This document shows positions 1 to 8,957 of a DNA stretch of 64,000 bases, piece by piece. Below the pieces are notes generated by a model, which was not told the origin of the DNA, did not search any database, and worked only from the letters and a program-made list of their open reading frames with translations. Source of the DNA: an uncultured Porphyromonadaceae bacterium (GTDB lineage: Bacteria > Bacteroidota > Bacteroidia > Bacteroidales > Muribaculaceae); contig CANSRU010000001.1 of assembly GCA_947649495.1 (NCBI GenBank), positions 304,837-368,836 of the forward strand. Reading direction: 5' to 3'. A program made the position numbers and the translations under genes. The stretch's first letter is position 1. Each line of letters begins with the position of its first letter.

Positions 1-486
1 GAACCGGCCGAGATTCTGCTTGAGAAACTTGCGGAGAAAAATCTCACCGTGGCAACAGCCGAGAGCTGCACCGGCGGCAACATAGCCCATCTCATCACCT
101 CAGTGCCGGGAAGTTCCGCATCAATGCTCGGCGGAGTTGTGTCCTATAGCAACGACGTGAAGCGGAATCTGCTCGGCGTGAGCGCTAAGTCACTCGATGA
201 GCACGGAGCCGTAAGCATCCCGGTTGTGGAACAGATGGCACTTGGCGCCTGCAACGCCACCGGAGCCGACATAGCCATGGCCACGAGCGGCATAGCCGGT
301 CCGGGGGGAGGAAGCGAGGAAAAACCGGTAGGGACAGTGTGCATAGCCGTGGCTACCCGCAATGGCATCACAAGCCACACATTCAGGTTCCCCGGTTCAC
401 GCGACAGAGTTATAGACCGGGCATCGGTCACAGCGATAATAATGGCAATACGGGCCACCGAATCATTATCCCCCGCCGGACAATAA
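1..486 (+). CDS. pncC: CinA C-terminal family nicotinamide-nucleotide amidohydrolase (5' end cut by window)
   Basis: The reading frame is open from base 1, so the true start lies outside the window; at least 161 residues are present. The family deamidates nicotinamide mononucleotide to nicotinate mononucleotide in NAD salvage. The family signature AESCTGG lies near the N-terminus, followed by the GGVVSYSNDVK stretch and the glycine-rich SGIAGPGGG loop. The visible length fits a stand-alone amidohydrolase domain of about 160 residues, but a longer CinA with an N-terminal MoeA-like domain cannot be excluded because the upstream sequence is missing. The next gene follows after 30 bases on the same strand. 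Confidence 0.9.
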   Translation, partial: EPAEILLEKLAEKNLTVATAESCTGGNIAHLITSVPGSSASMLGGVVSYSNDVKRNLLGVSAKSLDEHGAVSIPVVEQMALGACNATGADIAMATSGIAGPGGGSEEKPVGTVCIAVATRNGITSHTFRFPGSRDRVIDRASVTAIIMAIRATESLSPAGQ

Positions 487-516
487 CCCCGAATGCAATA
501 ACGTTATTAAAACAAT

Positions 517-1839
517 ATGTATAGAACACTCACCGTCATAACTCTATTTCTACTCACAACCATATCAGGCGTGAGTGCTGCATCGCTCCGCGTGGATGGC
601 GGCGCATATCCGGCCATAACCGACAGCCCCGCGGCGTCGACCGGATTGCAGAACATCTACATAGTGCACGACCTTGACGGTGTGTCGCTCACATATACCG
701 CATCGTCGGCATCAGCCACTGTCACATGGCAATCCTACGGAGTGCGCGGAGCATCCTATCCTGAGGAGGTAAACCCCGCCGACATATCGCAATCGGGTGC
801 GGAACATTCACTTACCGCTCCTAAAGGCGACACCGGATACATAATCACCGAGAACGGCAAGCCATACTATTTCTGGCTTACCGACTATTCCGCCCACCCA
901 TTTACCATAACGGCACTTCACGAAGCACCCGACCAGGACTGCGACCGTGCGTTCATTGCCACAGAAGGTTCAGCCGAGCGAATAATATATTACGGAATCA
1001 ACGGACGTTCGTACACTCTTGACCGCGACATAACGGTATCCTACACCACACTCGTTCCCGATATTGACAATTTCCGCTACACAAGTGCCGAGGAACATAG
1101 ATCGCTCGAATACATCTCCGACAATACATTCAATGTACCGGCACCGCTTTGCGACACTTATTTCCACATGGCGGGCGACCGCTTCCTGCGCACATGGGGC
1201 ATGGAACAGCAGATCACATCCTCTCTTTTCACCACACGCTCAGTCGCCGCCGAAAGCAAAGCCATGCAGACAACGCGCGATTCGGAGAACGAGATACGAA
1301 GCGATGAAGACCTCGGAGGCTCAGCTCCGGCCGAAATCACTTTCAGCGCCATTGTGAGCGATGCGGCGGTATTCACGGAATGGCAATTTGCCACCGACCC
1401 CGAGTTTATCGACATAGTGACACGCTTCAACGAACTTGAAACCGTACACACATTCCGCGACATGGGCACAACATACGTGCGTTTTGTGGCGGCCGACGCC
1501 TCGGGTACATGCGAATACTACAGCGATACATACACTGTCAACATAGGTCAGTCGCGACTGCAATGCCCCAACGCGTTCTCGCCAGGAGCAAGCGAGGGTG
1601 TCAACGACGAATGGAAGGTGAGCTACCAGTCCATAGTGTCGTTTGAATGCTACATATTCAACCGCTGGGGTAAGAAAATGGCTGAATTCCACGACCCATC
1701 GCAGGGTTGGGACGGCAAACAGGGTGGCAAACTTGTGCCCGCAGGCGTATATTACTATGTAATAAAGGCCAAAGGCTCCGATGGCAAACAGTACAATCTC
1801 AGCGGCGACATCAACATTGTACGCTCCAAACGCCGCTGA
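517..1839 (+). CDS. Secreted protein with type IX secretion C-terminal domain (CHU_C / gliding-motility type)
   Basis: The 440-residue protein begins with a signal peptide (about residues 1-21, ending GVSA). Its last roughly 95 residues form a CHU_C-type domain: CPNAFSPG..NDEW, then IFNRWGKKM, GWDGK and GVYYYVIKA. That domain is the type B sorting signal of the type IX secretion system, so the protein is probably exported and attached at the cell surface or released. The middle part (residues 22-340) looks like beta-rich extracellular sequence without a recognisable catalytic motif. Its cargo function is unknown. It sits between pncC and a lytic transglycosylase gene on the same strand. Confidence 0.8.
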   Translation: MYRTLTVITLFLLTTISGVSAASLRVDGGAYPAITDSPAASTGLQNIYIVHDLDGVSLTYTASSASATVTWQSYGVRGASYPEEVNPADISQSGAEHSLTAPKGDTGYIITENGKPYYFWLTDYSAHPFTITALHEAPDQDCDRAFIATEGSAERIIYYGINGRSYTLDRDITVSYTTLVPDIDNFRYTSAEEHRSLEYISDNTFNVPAPLCDTYFHMAGDRFLRTWGMEQQITSSLFTTRSVAAESKAMQTTRDSENEIRSDEDLGGSAPAEITFSAIVSDAAVFTEWQFATDPEFIDIVTRFNELETVHTFRDMGTTYVRFVAADASGTCEYYSDTYTVNIGQSRLQCPNAFSPGASEGVNDEWKVSYQSIVSFECYIFNRWGKKMAEFHDPSQGWDGKQGGKLVPAGVYYYVIKAKGSDGKQYNLSGDINIVRSKRR

Positions 1840-1894
1840 ACGCCGGAACAACCTCCATGGCAGGTTTGTTTGTTGACTATACTGTAACTGAATT

Positions 1895-2839
1895 ATGAGA
1901 ATATCACTGCTAACCATACTTACATACACACTGGCACTGTGCCCGGTGATACCTGAAACCGTAGCGGCACACGACACACAGCATACCGCACAGGTGGTAA
2001 ATCCGAAAGTCCCCGCAAAGGTGAAATTTGCCGGAAAGGAGATATCCCTTGACCGCGTGGACATGTTCGAACGCATGGACCGTGAACTCACCGCCATGTC
2101 CTACACCCATGGCAACACCCTGCTGACCATAAAGCGTGCCAACCGATTCTTCCCTGTCATAGCCCCTATACTGAAGGAGAATGGAATTCCGGCCGACCTG
2201 ATATACCTCGCCTGCATAGAGAGCAGTCTGAACACACGTGCCATGTCGCCGGCCAAAGCCGCGGGACTGTGGCAGTTCATGCCGGCCACCGCGAAAGAAT
2301 ACGGGCTCGAAGTCAATGAATATGTGGACGAACGTTTCAACGTGGAGAAAGCCACACAGGCAGCATGCCGCTTTCTGAAACGGGCATACTACAAATACGG
2401 CAACTGGGAATCGGCCGCCGCCTCCTACAATGGCGGCATGGGGCGGATATCGGGTGAGCTTGCCGCACAGCAGGCCGACACAGCCTACGATCTCTATCTC
2501 ACAGACGAGACATCGCGCTATATGTTCCGGCTGCTGGCCATGAAGATGATTATGGAGCATCCGCAGCGCTATGGATTCCATCTCACCTCCGACCAGCTGT
2601 ATCAACCGCTTGACTTCACTATGGTGGAAGTGAGCGAACCGGTGGAGGACTGGCCTACATGGGCCAAAGAGCACGGCACGGACTACATGACTCTGCGTGA
2701 GAACAACCCATGGATACGCGCCAAATCTCTCCCCAACAAGCAGGGGAAAACATATACCGTAAAGATTCCGGTAAAGGAATCGATGTACCGTTCCACCCAG
2801 AAACAACGCACCTACAACAGCCATTGGATTGCAAAATGA
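1895..2839 (+). CDS. Lytic transglycosylase, MltD-like (SLT fold)
   Basis: A 314-residue exported murein lytic transglycosylase that would cleave the glycan strands of peptidoglycan to 1,6-anhydro ends in the periplasm. A signal peptide occupies about residues 1-25. The catalytic core includes the expected glutamate at residue 109 (ACIESS), the AAGLWQFMP motif and AAASYNGG. The final 60 residues (EHGTDYMTLRENNPW...) resemble a degenerate LysM or murein-binding segment rather than the clear LysM repeats of longer MltD proteins. The stop codon overlaps the start of the uvrA gene (ATGA), suggesting translational coupling. Confidence 0.85.
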   Translation: MRISLLTILTYTLALCPVIPETVAAHDTQHTAQVVNPKVPAKVKFAGKEISLDRVDMFERMDRELTAMSYTHGNTLLTIKRANRFFPVIAPILKENGIPADLIYLACIESSLNTRAMSPAKAAGLWQFMPATAKEYGLEVNEYVDERFNVEKATQAACRFLKRAYYKYGNWESAAASYNGGMGRISGELAAQQADTAYDLYLTDETSRYMFRLLAMKMIMEHPQRYGFHLTSDQLYQPLDFTMVEVSEPVEDWPTWAKEHGTDYMTLRENNPWIRAKSLPNKQGKTYTVKIPVKESMYRSTQKQRTYNSHWIAK

Positions 2840-5691
2840 ACCCGGTAAAAGATTCGGAAAAAGACACTGACATGACACCGGCCGACGCTCTCGAAGTGTG
2901 GGGCGCGCGCGTGCACAATCTGAAGAACATCGATGTAACCATACCCCACGGAAAGCTATCGGTAATAACCGGCCTGAGCGGAAGCGGCAAATCGAGCCTC
3001 GCGTTCGACACGATATTTGCCGAAGGCCAGCGCCGCTACATCGAGACATTCTCCTCCTACGCCCGCAACATGCTCGGCAACCTCGAGCGACCCGACGTAG
3101 ATAAAATCACAGGCCTGAGCCCGGTGATAGCGATAGAACAGAAAACTGTGAACCGCAACCCGCGAAGCACCATCGGCACCACTACCGAGATATACGACTT
3201 TCTCCGTCTGCTTTATGCCCGCATAGGCACGGCTATAAGCTATCTGTCGGGCGAGCCGATGATAAAGTACACCGAAGAGAAGATTGTAGCCTTGATTCTG
3301 GAGCGCTTCGCCGGTAAAAAGATTTATATTCTCGCTCCATTGGTCAAGAACCGCAAGGGACACTACAAGGAGCTTTTCGAGTCGATAAGAAAGAAAGGAT
3401 TTCTCACTGTGAGGGTCGATGGCGAGATACGCGAGATTACGCTCGGCATGAAACTTGACCGTTACAAGAACCACTCGGTGGAGGTGGTTGTCGACAGGCT
3501 TAAAGTCAACGACAAGGATATGACACGGCTGCGCCAGACCGTGACCGACGCGTTGCGTCAGGGCGACAAGCAGATGATGGTCTACGATGTCGATGCCGAC
3601 AGTGTGTACCACTTCTCCCAGCAACTCATGGACCCGGCAACAGGTCTGTCGTACCGCGAACCGGCACCCCATAACTTCTCGTTCAACTCGCCTCAGGGAG
3701 CATGTCCATGCTGCAAAGGTCTCGGGGAGGTCAACATAGTGGACCGCGAGAAAATCATACCCGACCCGGCACTATCTATAGCGCAAGGGGGTATACTCCC
3801 GCTCGGAAAACAAAGGAACTCAATGATATTCTGGCAAATAGAAGCTATCTGCCAGAAACATGGGTACACGCTGAAAACACCGATAAAAGACCTTAGCGAG
3901 GAAACAATCGATGCCATACTCAACGGCACCGACGAGCGTCTGGCGATAAACAACTCCACAATGTCAATGTCCAATTATTTCCTTACCTACGAGGGTTTGG
4001 TGAAATATCTTGAGATGCAGCAAGACGACGAGGCAGGGGCTACAGCCCAGAAGTGGAGCGGCAAGTTCTTCTCACGCACCGTGTGTCCGGAATGTGGAGG
4101 GAAACGGCTCAACCGCGAGGCTCTGCATTTCTTTATCGACGGCAAAAACATATCAGACCTTTGCAGACTTGATATAGCCGACCTTTACCAATGGGCATGC
4201 ACGGTGGAGGAGCGTCTGTCGCCCACACAAGCCATCATAGCCCGCGAGATTATAAAGGAGATACGCGCCCGCCTCGGCTTTCTTGTCGATGTTGGTCTCG
4301 AATACCTGTCGCTCGACAGACGCTCGGCCACACTGTCGGGCGGAGAGAGCCAACGTATAAGACTTGCCACCCAGATAGGCTCGGAACTGGTCAATGTGCT
4401 GTATATACTCGATGAGCCGAGCATTGGACTTCACCAACGCGACAATCACCGCCTTATATCATCGCTTAAGAAACTGCGCGATGCCTCCAACTCCATAATA
4501 GTGGTGGAGCACGACAAAGACATGATGCTTGAAGCCGATTATGTGGTGGATATAGGCCCCAAGGCCGGACGCAAAGGTGGCGAGGTGGTGTTTCAGGGCA
4601 CCCCCGGACAGATGCTCGCCACCAATACTCTAACGGCCCAATATCTAAGCGGCGAGAAAAGCATAGCCATACCGGCCACCCGCAGGAAAGGAAATGGCAA
4701 GACACTGCGTATAATCGGAGCTTCAGGCCACAACCTCAATGATGTGGACCTGACACTGCCGCTCGGAACCCTCACAGTGGTGGCAGGTGTGTCGGGTAGT
4801 GGCAAATCGAGCCTTATAAACGGAACCCTGCAACCTATACTTAGCGCCCACTTCTACCGGTCGCTGCAACAACCTCTTCCCTACCGGGGAATAGAGGGCA
4901 TAGACAACATAGACAAGGTGGTGACCGTCGACCAGACTCCCCTCGGACGCTCTCCACGCTCCAATCCGGCCACATACACCGGAGTGTTCTCAGACATACG
5001 CAACCTGTTCGTAAATCTGCCCGAGGCCAAGATACGCGGCTACAAACCGGGACGTTTCTCATTCAATGTAAGCGGCGGACGATGCGATGCCTGCTCAGGC
5101 AACGGCTACCGCACCATAGAGATGAACTTCCTGCCCGATGTGCTGGTGCCGTGCGAGGTGTGCGGTGGAAAACGCTACAACCGCGAGACACTCGAAGTGC
5201 GCTTCAAGGGGAAATCCATAGCCGATGTGCTGGACATGACCATAAATCAGGCAGTGGAATTTTTCGCTTCAGTGCCGGCAATACTGAAAAAGATAAAAGT
5301 TCTTCAGGAGATAGGGCTCGGATATATCAAACTCGGGCAACCATCGAGCACTTTGAGCGGAGGTGAGAACCAGCGAGTGAAATTGGCGACCGAACTGGCC
5401 AAACGCGACACCGGGCGGACCCTTTTCATACTCGACGAACCTACAACCGGATTGCATTTCGAGGATATCAACGTGCTTCTCGGTGTGTTCAACCGATTGG
5501 TGGAGAAAGGTAACACCGTGCTTGTTATAGAGCACAATCTCGATATAATAAAATCGGCCGACCACATAATAGACATGGGGCCCGGCGGAGGCAAGAACGG
5601 AGGCCGCATCATAGCCACCGGAACCCCTGAGGAGATAGCCGCCGGCGATTCACCCACGGCTGCATATCTGAAACAGGAGCTGGAGAATTGA
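2836..5691 (+). CDS. uvrA: Excinuclease ABC subunit A
   Basis: The damage-sensing ATPase of nucleotide excision repair, working with UvrB and UvrC in the cytoplasm. The 951-residue product has two ABC halves: Walker A GLSGSGKSS near residue 46, the signature LSGGESQRIRLA, then a second GVSGSGKSS and LSGGENQRVKLA. Cysteine pairs CPCC, CPEC, CDAC and CEVC give the expected zinc modules. The frame is open further upstream, but that part lies inside the preceding gene. The ATG at 2836 overlaps that gene's stop and gives a family-typical length. Bacteroidetes often carry two UvrA paralogues; whether this is the housekeeping copy cannot be decided here. Confidence 0.93.
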   Translation: MNPVKDSEKDTDMTPADALEVWGARVHNLKNIDVTIPHGKLSVITGLSGSGKSSLAFDTIFAEGQRRYIETFSSYARNMLGNLERPDVDKITGLSPVIAIEQKTVNRNPRSTIGTTTEIYDFLRLLYARIGTAISYLSGEPMIKYTEEKIVALILERFAGKKIYILAPLVKNRKGHYKELFESIRKKGFLTVRVDGEIREITLGMKLDRYKNHSVEVVVDRLKVNDKDMTRLRQTVTDALRQGDKQMMVYDVDADSVYHFSQQLMDPATGLSYREPAPHNFSFNSPQGACPCCKGLGEVNIVDREKIIPDPALSIAQGGILPLGKQRNSMIFWQIEAICQKHGYTLKTPIKDLSEETIDAILNGTDERLAINNSTMSMSNYFLTYEGLVKYLEMQQDDEAGATAQKWSGKFFSRTVCPECGGKRLNREALHFFIDGKNISDLCRLDIADLYQWACTVEERLSPTQAIIAREIIKEIRARLGFLVDVGLEYLSLDRRSATLSGGESQRIRLATQIGSELVNVLYILDEPSIGLHQRDNHRLISSLKKLRDASNSIIVVEHDKDMMLEADYVVDIGPKAGRKGGEVVFQGTPGQMLATNTLTAQYLSGEKSIAIPATRRKGNGKTLRIIGASGHNLNDVDLTLPLGTLTVVAGVSGSGKSSLINGTLQPILSAHFYRSLQQPLPYRGIEGIDNIDKVVTVDQTPLGRSPRSNPATYTGVFSDIRNLFVNLPEAKIRGYKPGRFSFNVSGGRCDACSGNGYRTIEMNFLPDVLVPCEVCGGKRYNRETLEVRFKGKSIADVLDMTINQAVEFFASVPAILKKIKVLQEIGLGYIKLGQPSSTLSGGENQRVKLATELAKRDTGRTLFILDEPTTGLHFEDINVLLGVFNRLVEKGNTVLVIEHNLDIIKSADHIIDMGPGGGKNGGRIIATGTPEEIAAGDSPTAAYLKQELEN

Positions 5692-5698
5692 AATATTG

Positions 5699-5745
5699 AA
5701 ATCCCCGCCATCCGTAATTGCCGGAAAGCGGGGATTTATGTTTTA
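5699..5745 (+). terminator. Intrinsic terminator after uvrA
   Basis: The ten-base arms aaatccccgc (5699-5708) and gcggggattt (5728-5737) are perfectly complementary and are followed by a T-rich stretch. The hairpin can also serve the convergent flavin reductase gene. Confidence 0.8.
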
Positions 5746-5763
5746 TCAGATTCTGACAGACAG

Positions 5764-6330
5764 TTATTTTAAAGCGGCGCCATCATGAAACGCACGACCT
5801 ACGGCCTGCCCTACCTTTCGGTAAAGATGCTGCTCGGAATCGTAAGTGATGGGACGCAGACGGCTGAAATCGACTTTGTCGTTCTCGTCAAGAATAGAAT
5901 CGTCGGCTACAGTACGTACAACTTCGGCCACCACACGTGTGCCGCCGTCGCCATTATCGTCCATAGACACCACCAGGCATTCCATGGCAAGGGTAAATTC
6001 CTCAATCAAAGGAGCATTGACCATCTTTCCCTTCACAGTATGGGCATGCACATGCTCCATCTTGTGTTCCTTATGACCTGATACCAGTCCGAAATAATCG
6101 GCAAGTTCCATTCGGTCCACATCGGCAATGTGCAGAGTGAATGCCTTGTTATTACGGATATTTTCAGTAGTCTTGTGATTGGACGAGATGTTAAGAGCCA
6201 CATATTTGTCCCAACATTGGCCACCCCAGGCCACATTCATGGCGTCGGCCACTCTGTCGGCGTCGTAGGTGCCCACAATCAGCACCGGCTGCGGCGCTAT
6301 GATGGGTCTTGTCTTTAATTCTTTAAGCAT
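5764..6330 (-). CDS. Flavin reductase family protein (FMN-binding split barrel)
   Basis: A 188-residue cytoplasmic flavoprotein of the split-barrel flavin reductase type, which usually binds FMN and transfers electrons from NAD(P)H. The N-terminal RPIIAPQPVLIVGTYD, the early AMNVAWGG segment and the KTTENIRNNKAFTLHI motif match this family. An earlier in-frame ATG at 6372 exists, but the residues it adds do not resemble the family and the ATG at 6330 gives the expected N-terminus. It is a single gene facing uvrA, with no neighbour that reveals the physiological substrate. Confidence 0.8.
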   Translation of the reverse strand: MLKELKTRPIIAPQPVLIVGTYDADRVADAMNVAWGGQCWDKYVALNISSNHKTTENIRNNKAFTLHIADVDRMELADYFGLVSGHKEHKMEHVHAHTVKGKMVNAPLIEEFTLAMECLVVSMDDNGDGGTRVVAEVVRTVADDSILDENDKVDFSRLRPITYDSEQHLYRKVGQAVGRAFHDGAALK

Positions 6331-6406
6331 ATATAGATTTGTTTGTTCACTATATTCCAAACGCAGTGCCACACACGAAAGTTCATGTTTCTTTAATATA
6401 TCGGGG

Positions 6407-6437
6407 TTGGCTGTTTTTCACTTTTTAACTAATTTTG
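6407..6437 (+). promoter_or_regulatory. Promoter of the porin gene
   Basis: TAATTTTG (6430-6437) matches the Bacteroidetes -7 box TAnnTTTG. TTGG at 6407-6410, 19 bases upstream, is an acceptable -33 element. The porin start codon is 9 bases downstream of the -7 box. Confidence 0.6.
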
Positions 6438-6446
6438 CACCCGATT

Positions 6447-7460
6447 ATGAACAGACTATCCACCACATTATTTTTACTACTGGCCATTGTGTGCGGCAAT
6501 GCGCTGCAGGCCAACGATTCCATAAGTTACCGTCCCAACATTCACGGCACCATACGGGGACGGCTCGAAGTATCAACGATGAAGAGCGAATACCGGTTTC
6601 AGGTGCGCAATGCGAGAGTAAGCCTCGACGGAAAGATAGCTCCGATAGCCGATTACTTTATCCAAGCTGATTTTTGCGACCGCGGCAAGATAAAGATTCT
6701 CGATGTGTGGGCACGCCTGTGGGCCACCAAATCCGTAGGATTTCAGGCCGGACAGTTCAGAATGCCTTTTGGAGTGGACCCGTTCCGCGCTCCCCACACA
6801 TATTATTTCGCCAACCGCTCATTCTTAGGCAATCAGGTGTGCAATTTCCGCGCCGTAGGAGCCAAAGCCATGTGGCATCCCACCGATATACCGCTGACAT
6901 TGGAAGCCGGGGTGTTCAATCCATCGACCATCGCCGACCACTCAAAATGGCACAACACCATGGCCTACGCAGCCAAGCTGACATACCGCACAGGAAATGT
7001 GACATGGGCAGCAGGACACATGTCTACAGCGCCCGATTCCGTCCGGTTCAATATAACCGATGCCGCCGTGACATGGAAATACGGACGGTGGATTGCCGAG
7101 GGTGAATATATGTATAAACACTACACCAACCACCGCCACCGTGCATCGCACGCCTATCAGGTGTTTGCCGACTACCGGATGCCCCTTAACACCCGGTTCT
7201 TCAACCGGCTGTCGTTTCAGGCCCGATTTGACGGCATGACGGCCCATTCATCGGGCACACGCGACGCCAATAAGGAATTATGCACCAACCATCCTGCCCG
7301 CAACCGCGTAACCGTAGGCACAACCATAAGCTACATACGCTCCAAGAATATGTTTCTGGATCTGCGAGCCAACTACGAGAAATACTTCTACCACCATGGT
7401 GCGGCCATCACTCCCGATAACGGTGACAAAGCCACTATAGAGCTTGTGGTGCGGTTTTAG
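6447..7460 (+). CDS. Porin family outer-membrane protein (phosphate-selective porin O/P type)
   Basis: A 337-residue predicted outer-membrane beta-barrel. It starts at the ATG at 6447, which gives a clean signal peptide (MNRLSTTLFLLLAIVCGNALQA). The segment RGRLEVSTMKSEYRFQVRNARVSL, the VWARLWATKSVGFQAGQFRMPFG stretch and a terminal phenylalanine (VVRF) are typical of the OprO/OprP-like porin family, although this member is on the short side. The solute is not evident: no phosphate genes are adjacent, and the name reflects fold rather than specificity. It is expressed from its own promoter. Confidence 0.75.
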   Translation: MNRLSTTLFLLLAIVCGNALQANDSISYRPNIHGTIRGRLEVSTMKSEYRFQVRNARVSLDGKIAPIADYFIQADFCDRGKIKILDVWARLWATKSVGFQAGQFRMPFGVDPFRAPHTYYFANRSFLGNQVCNFRAVGAKAMWHPTDIPLTLEAGVFNPSTIADHSKWHNTMAYAAKLTYRTGNVTWAAGHMSTAPDSVRFNITDAAVTWKYGRWIAEGEYMYKHYTNHRHRASHAYQVFADYRMPLNTRFFNRLSFQARFDGMTAHSSGTRDANKELCTNHPARNRVTVGTTISYIRSKNMFLDLRANYEKYFYHHGAAITPDNGDKATIELVVRF

Positions 7461-7534
7461 AAGGCATTTAACCTTTCGTTAACTAACTTCCGCGTTCATC
7501 AGGTGTTATTTCTGGCAAAACCACATAACACTAT

Positions 7535-8104
7535 ATGATGAAAACAATAATCAACACCAATGTACCAGAATTCTCACTTCCGGCATTTGTCGGCGGTGAG
7601 TTCAAGACCATAAGCCGCGATGACATTCTCGGCCATTGGTCAGTATTTTTCTTCTACCCTGCCGACTTCACATTCGTATGTCCGACAGAACTTGTAGACA
7701 TGGCCGAGGCCTACGACCAGTTCCGTGAACTCGGCGCCGAAATCTATGCCGTAAGCACCGACACACAATTCACCCACAAAGCATGGCACGACACATCGGA
7801 AAGTATCCGCAAGGTGCAATTCCCGATGCTTGCCGACAAGACCGGCTATCTGAGCGAGGCGTTCGGAGTGCTGAACCCCGACGATTACCTGGCCTACAGG
7901 GGTACTTTTGTAGTGAATCCGGAAGGTATAATCAAAATAGCCGAGGTCAACGACAACGGCATCGGTCGCAACTCCGACGAACTGCTGCGTAAGCTACAGG
8001 CAGCCCAGTTTGTGGCGGAACATGGCGATCAAGTGTGTCCCGCCCGTTGGAAGAAAGGTGAATCCACCTTGCGTCCGGGCATAGAGCTCGTTGGCAAAAT
8101 CTAA
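7535..8104 (+). CDS. ahpC: Peroxiredoxin, alkyl hydroperoxide reductase subunit C
   Basis: A 189-residue typical 2-Cys peroxiredoxin that reduces hydrogen peroxide and organic hydroperoxides. The peroxidatic cysteine is residue 49 in FVCPTE and the resolving cysteine is residue 168 in QVCPARW. Two tandem ATG codons (7535 and 7538) could each be the start. The usual partner ahpF is not in the adjacent sequence, so the reductant is either encoded elsewhere or a thioredoxin system is used. A strong hairpin terminator follows the gene. Confidence 0.95.
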   Translation: MMKTIINTNVPEFSLPAFVGGEFKTISRDDILGHWSVFFFYPADFTFVCPTELVDMAEAYDQFRELGAEIYAVSTDTQFTHKAWHDTSESIRKVQFPMLADKTGYLSEAFGVLNPDDYLAYRGTFVVNPEGIIKIAEVNDNGIGRNSDELLRKLQAAQFVAEHGDQVCPARWKKGESTLRPGIELVGKI

Positions 8105-8138
8105 TAAGCCACTGAAGTTTCGAAAAAACACACATCCG

Positions 8139-8172
8139 GTCCATCCCCACTATCGGCGGGGATGGACTTTTT
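8139..8172 (+). terminator. Bidirectional terminator between ahpC and the YczE-like gene
   Basis: The arms gtccatcccc (8139-8148) and ggggatggac (8158-8167) are perfectly complementary and followed by TTTTT. The convergent gene on the minus strand ends 3 bases further on. Confidence 0.85.
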
Positions 8173-8174
8173 AA

Positions 8175-8852
8175 TTATGCACGCTTGAGATGAAGGATGC
8201 CGGTGAGGCGGTGGAGTGTGCCGCGGGTGATAACGCGAGTGTTGAGGAATGTGACGATATATCCGGTGGCACATGCGGCTACAACCGAGCCTTCGCGCAC
8301 ACCCTCGATGCGGCTTGAAATGGCAAGCGAGATGATTACGGCGAGGCTTACGAGTGTGACGTCGAACCACACTTTCAGACGGCCAAATTCCTTGTCGTAG
8401 CGCTGAGAGGCATAACGCACAAATGCCTCGGCGCTCATCATGGCCACGCGGGGTTTCAACTCAAGCACCACACCGATGGCCTGGACAAGACATCCGGCCC
8501 CGAGAAGCAGTATGGACATAAGGTAACCGGTCGGTACCACTTCGGAAGTGATGAACATGTTGAAATCTATGAACGCTGAAAATATGAACGAGAATGGTAT
8601 CTGCAACAGAATCTCGACAGTGTCGCGGCGTGTACGCCGACCTGAAATGAGCCAGAACTGACCTACAATCAGCACCATATTAATGATGAATGTCCAGATG
8701 CCGAGAGTGAGCGGGGTGTGATTGCTCAGCACATAATTGACACTTGATATAGGGGTGGTGCCGAGTGCCGAACGAACTATCAGCACAATGCCCATCGAGA
8801 GAAAATACAATCCCGCTGTGAAAACGGCATAACGTTTCAATAAATCTTTCAT
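8175..8852 (-). CDS. YczE/YitT-like integral membrane protein (DUF6198 type)
   Basis: A 225-residue polytopic inner-membrane protein with about five or six hydrophobic helices. The RYAVFTAGLYFLSMGIVLIVRSALGTTPISS start and the later GLKPRVAMMSAEAFV-like region match the YczE/YyaS/YitT membrane family. Its substrate and role are unknown. It is a single gene with its own promoter, downstream of the btuB gene but 105 bases away, so it is probably not part of the cobalamin operon. Confidence 0.7.
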   Translation of the reverse strand: MKDLLKRYAVFTAGLYFLSMGIVLIVRSALGTTPISSVNYVLSNHTPLTLGIWTFIINMVLIVGQFWLISGRRTRRDTVEILLQIPFSFIFSAFIDFNMFITSEVVPTGYLMSILLLGAGCLVQAIGVVLELKPRVAMMSAEAFVRYASQRYDKEFGRLKVWFDVTLVSLAVIISLAISSRIEGVREGSVVAACATGYIVTFLNTRVITRGTLHRLTGILHLKRA

Positions 8853-8898
8853 ATCTTCTTTTTTACCTTAGTTTCTGCCTCGCGACAGAATTACATCG

Positions 8899-8906
8899 CA
8901 AAATTA
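8899..8906 (-). promoter_or_regulatory. -7 box of the YczE-like gene
   Basis: Read on the minus strand this is TAATTTTG, matching TAnnTTTG, 46 bases before the start codon. No convincing -33 element was assigned. Confidence 0.5.
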
Positions 8907-8957
8907 CGGAAAAAATTCCGTATATCGAAAAATTTATTCCTTCGCGATACCGCTTAT

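Noticed and set aside
2710..2835. Earlier start of uvrA
   Set aside because: These 42 codons lie inside the lytic transglycosylase gene in another frame; the ATG at 2836 gives the normal UvrA length.
1321..3049. Long minus-strand frames of 258 and 379 residues opposite the first genes
   Set aside because: They are antisense to well-supported genes, cysteine- and arginine-rich and without recognisable domains.
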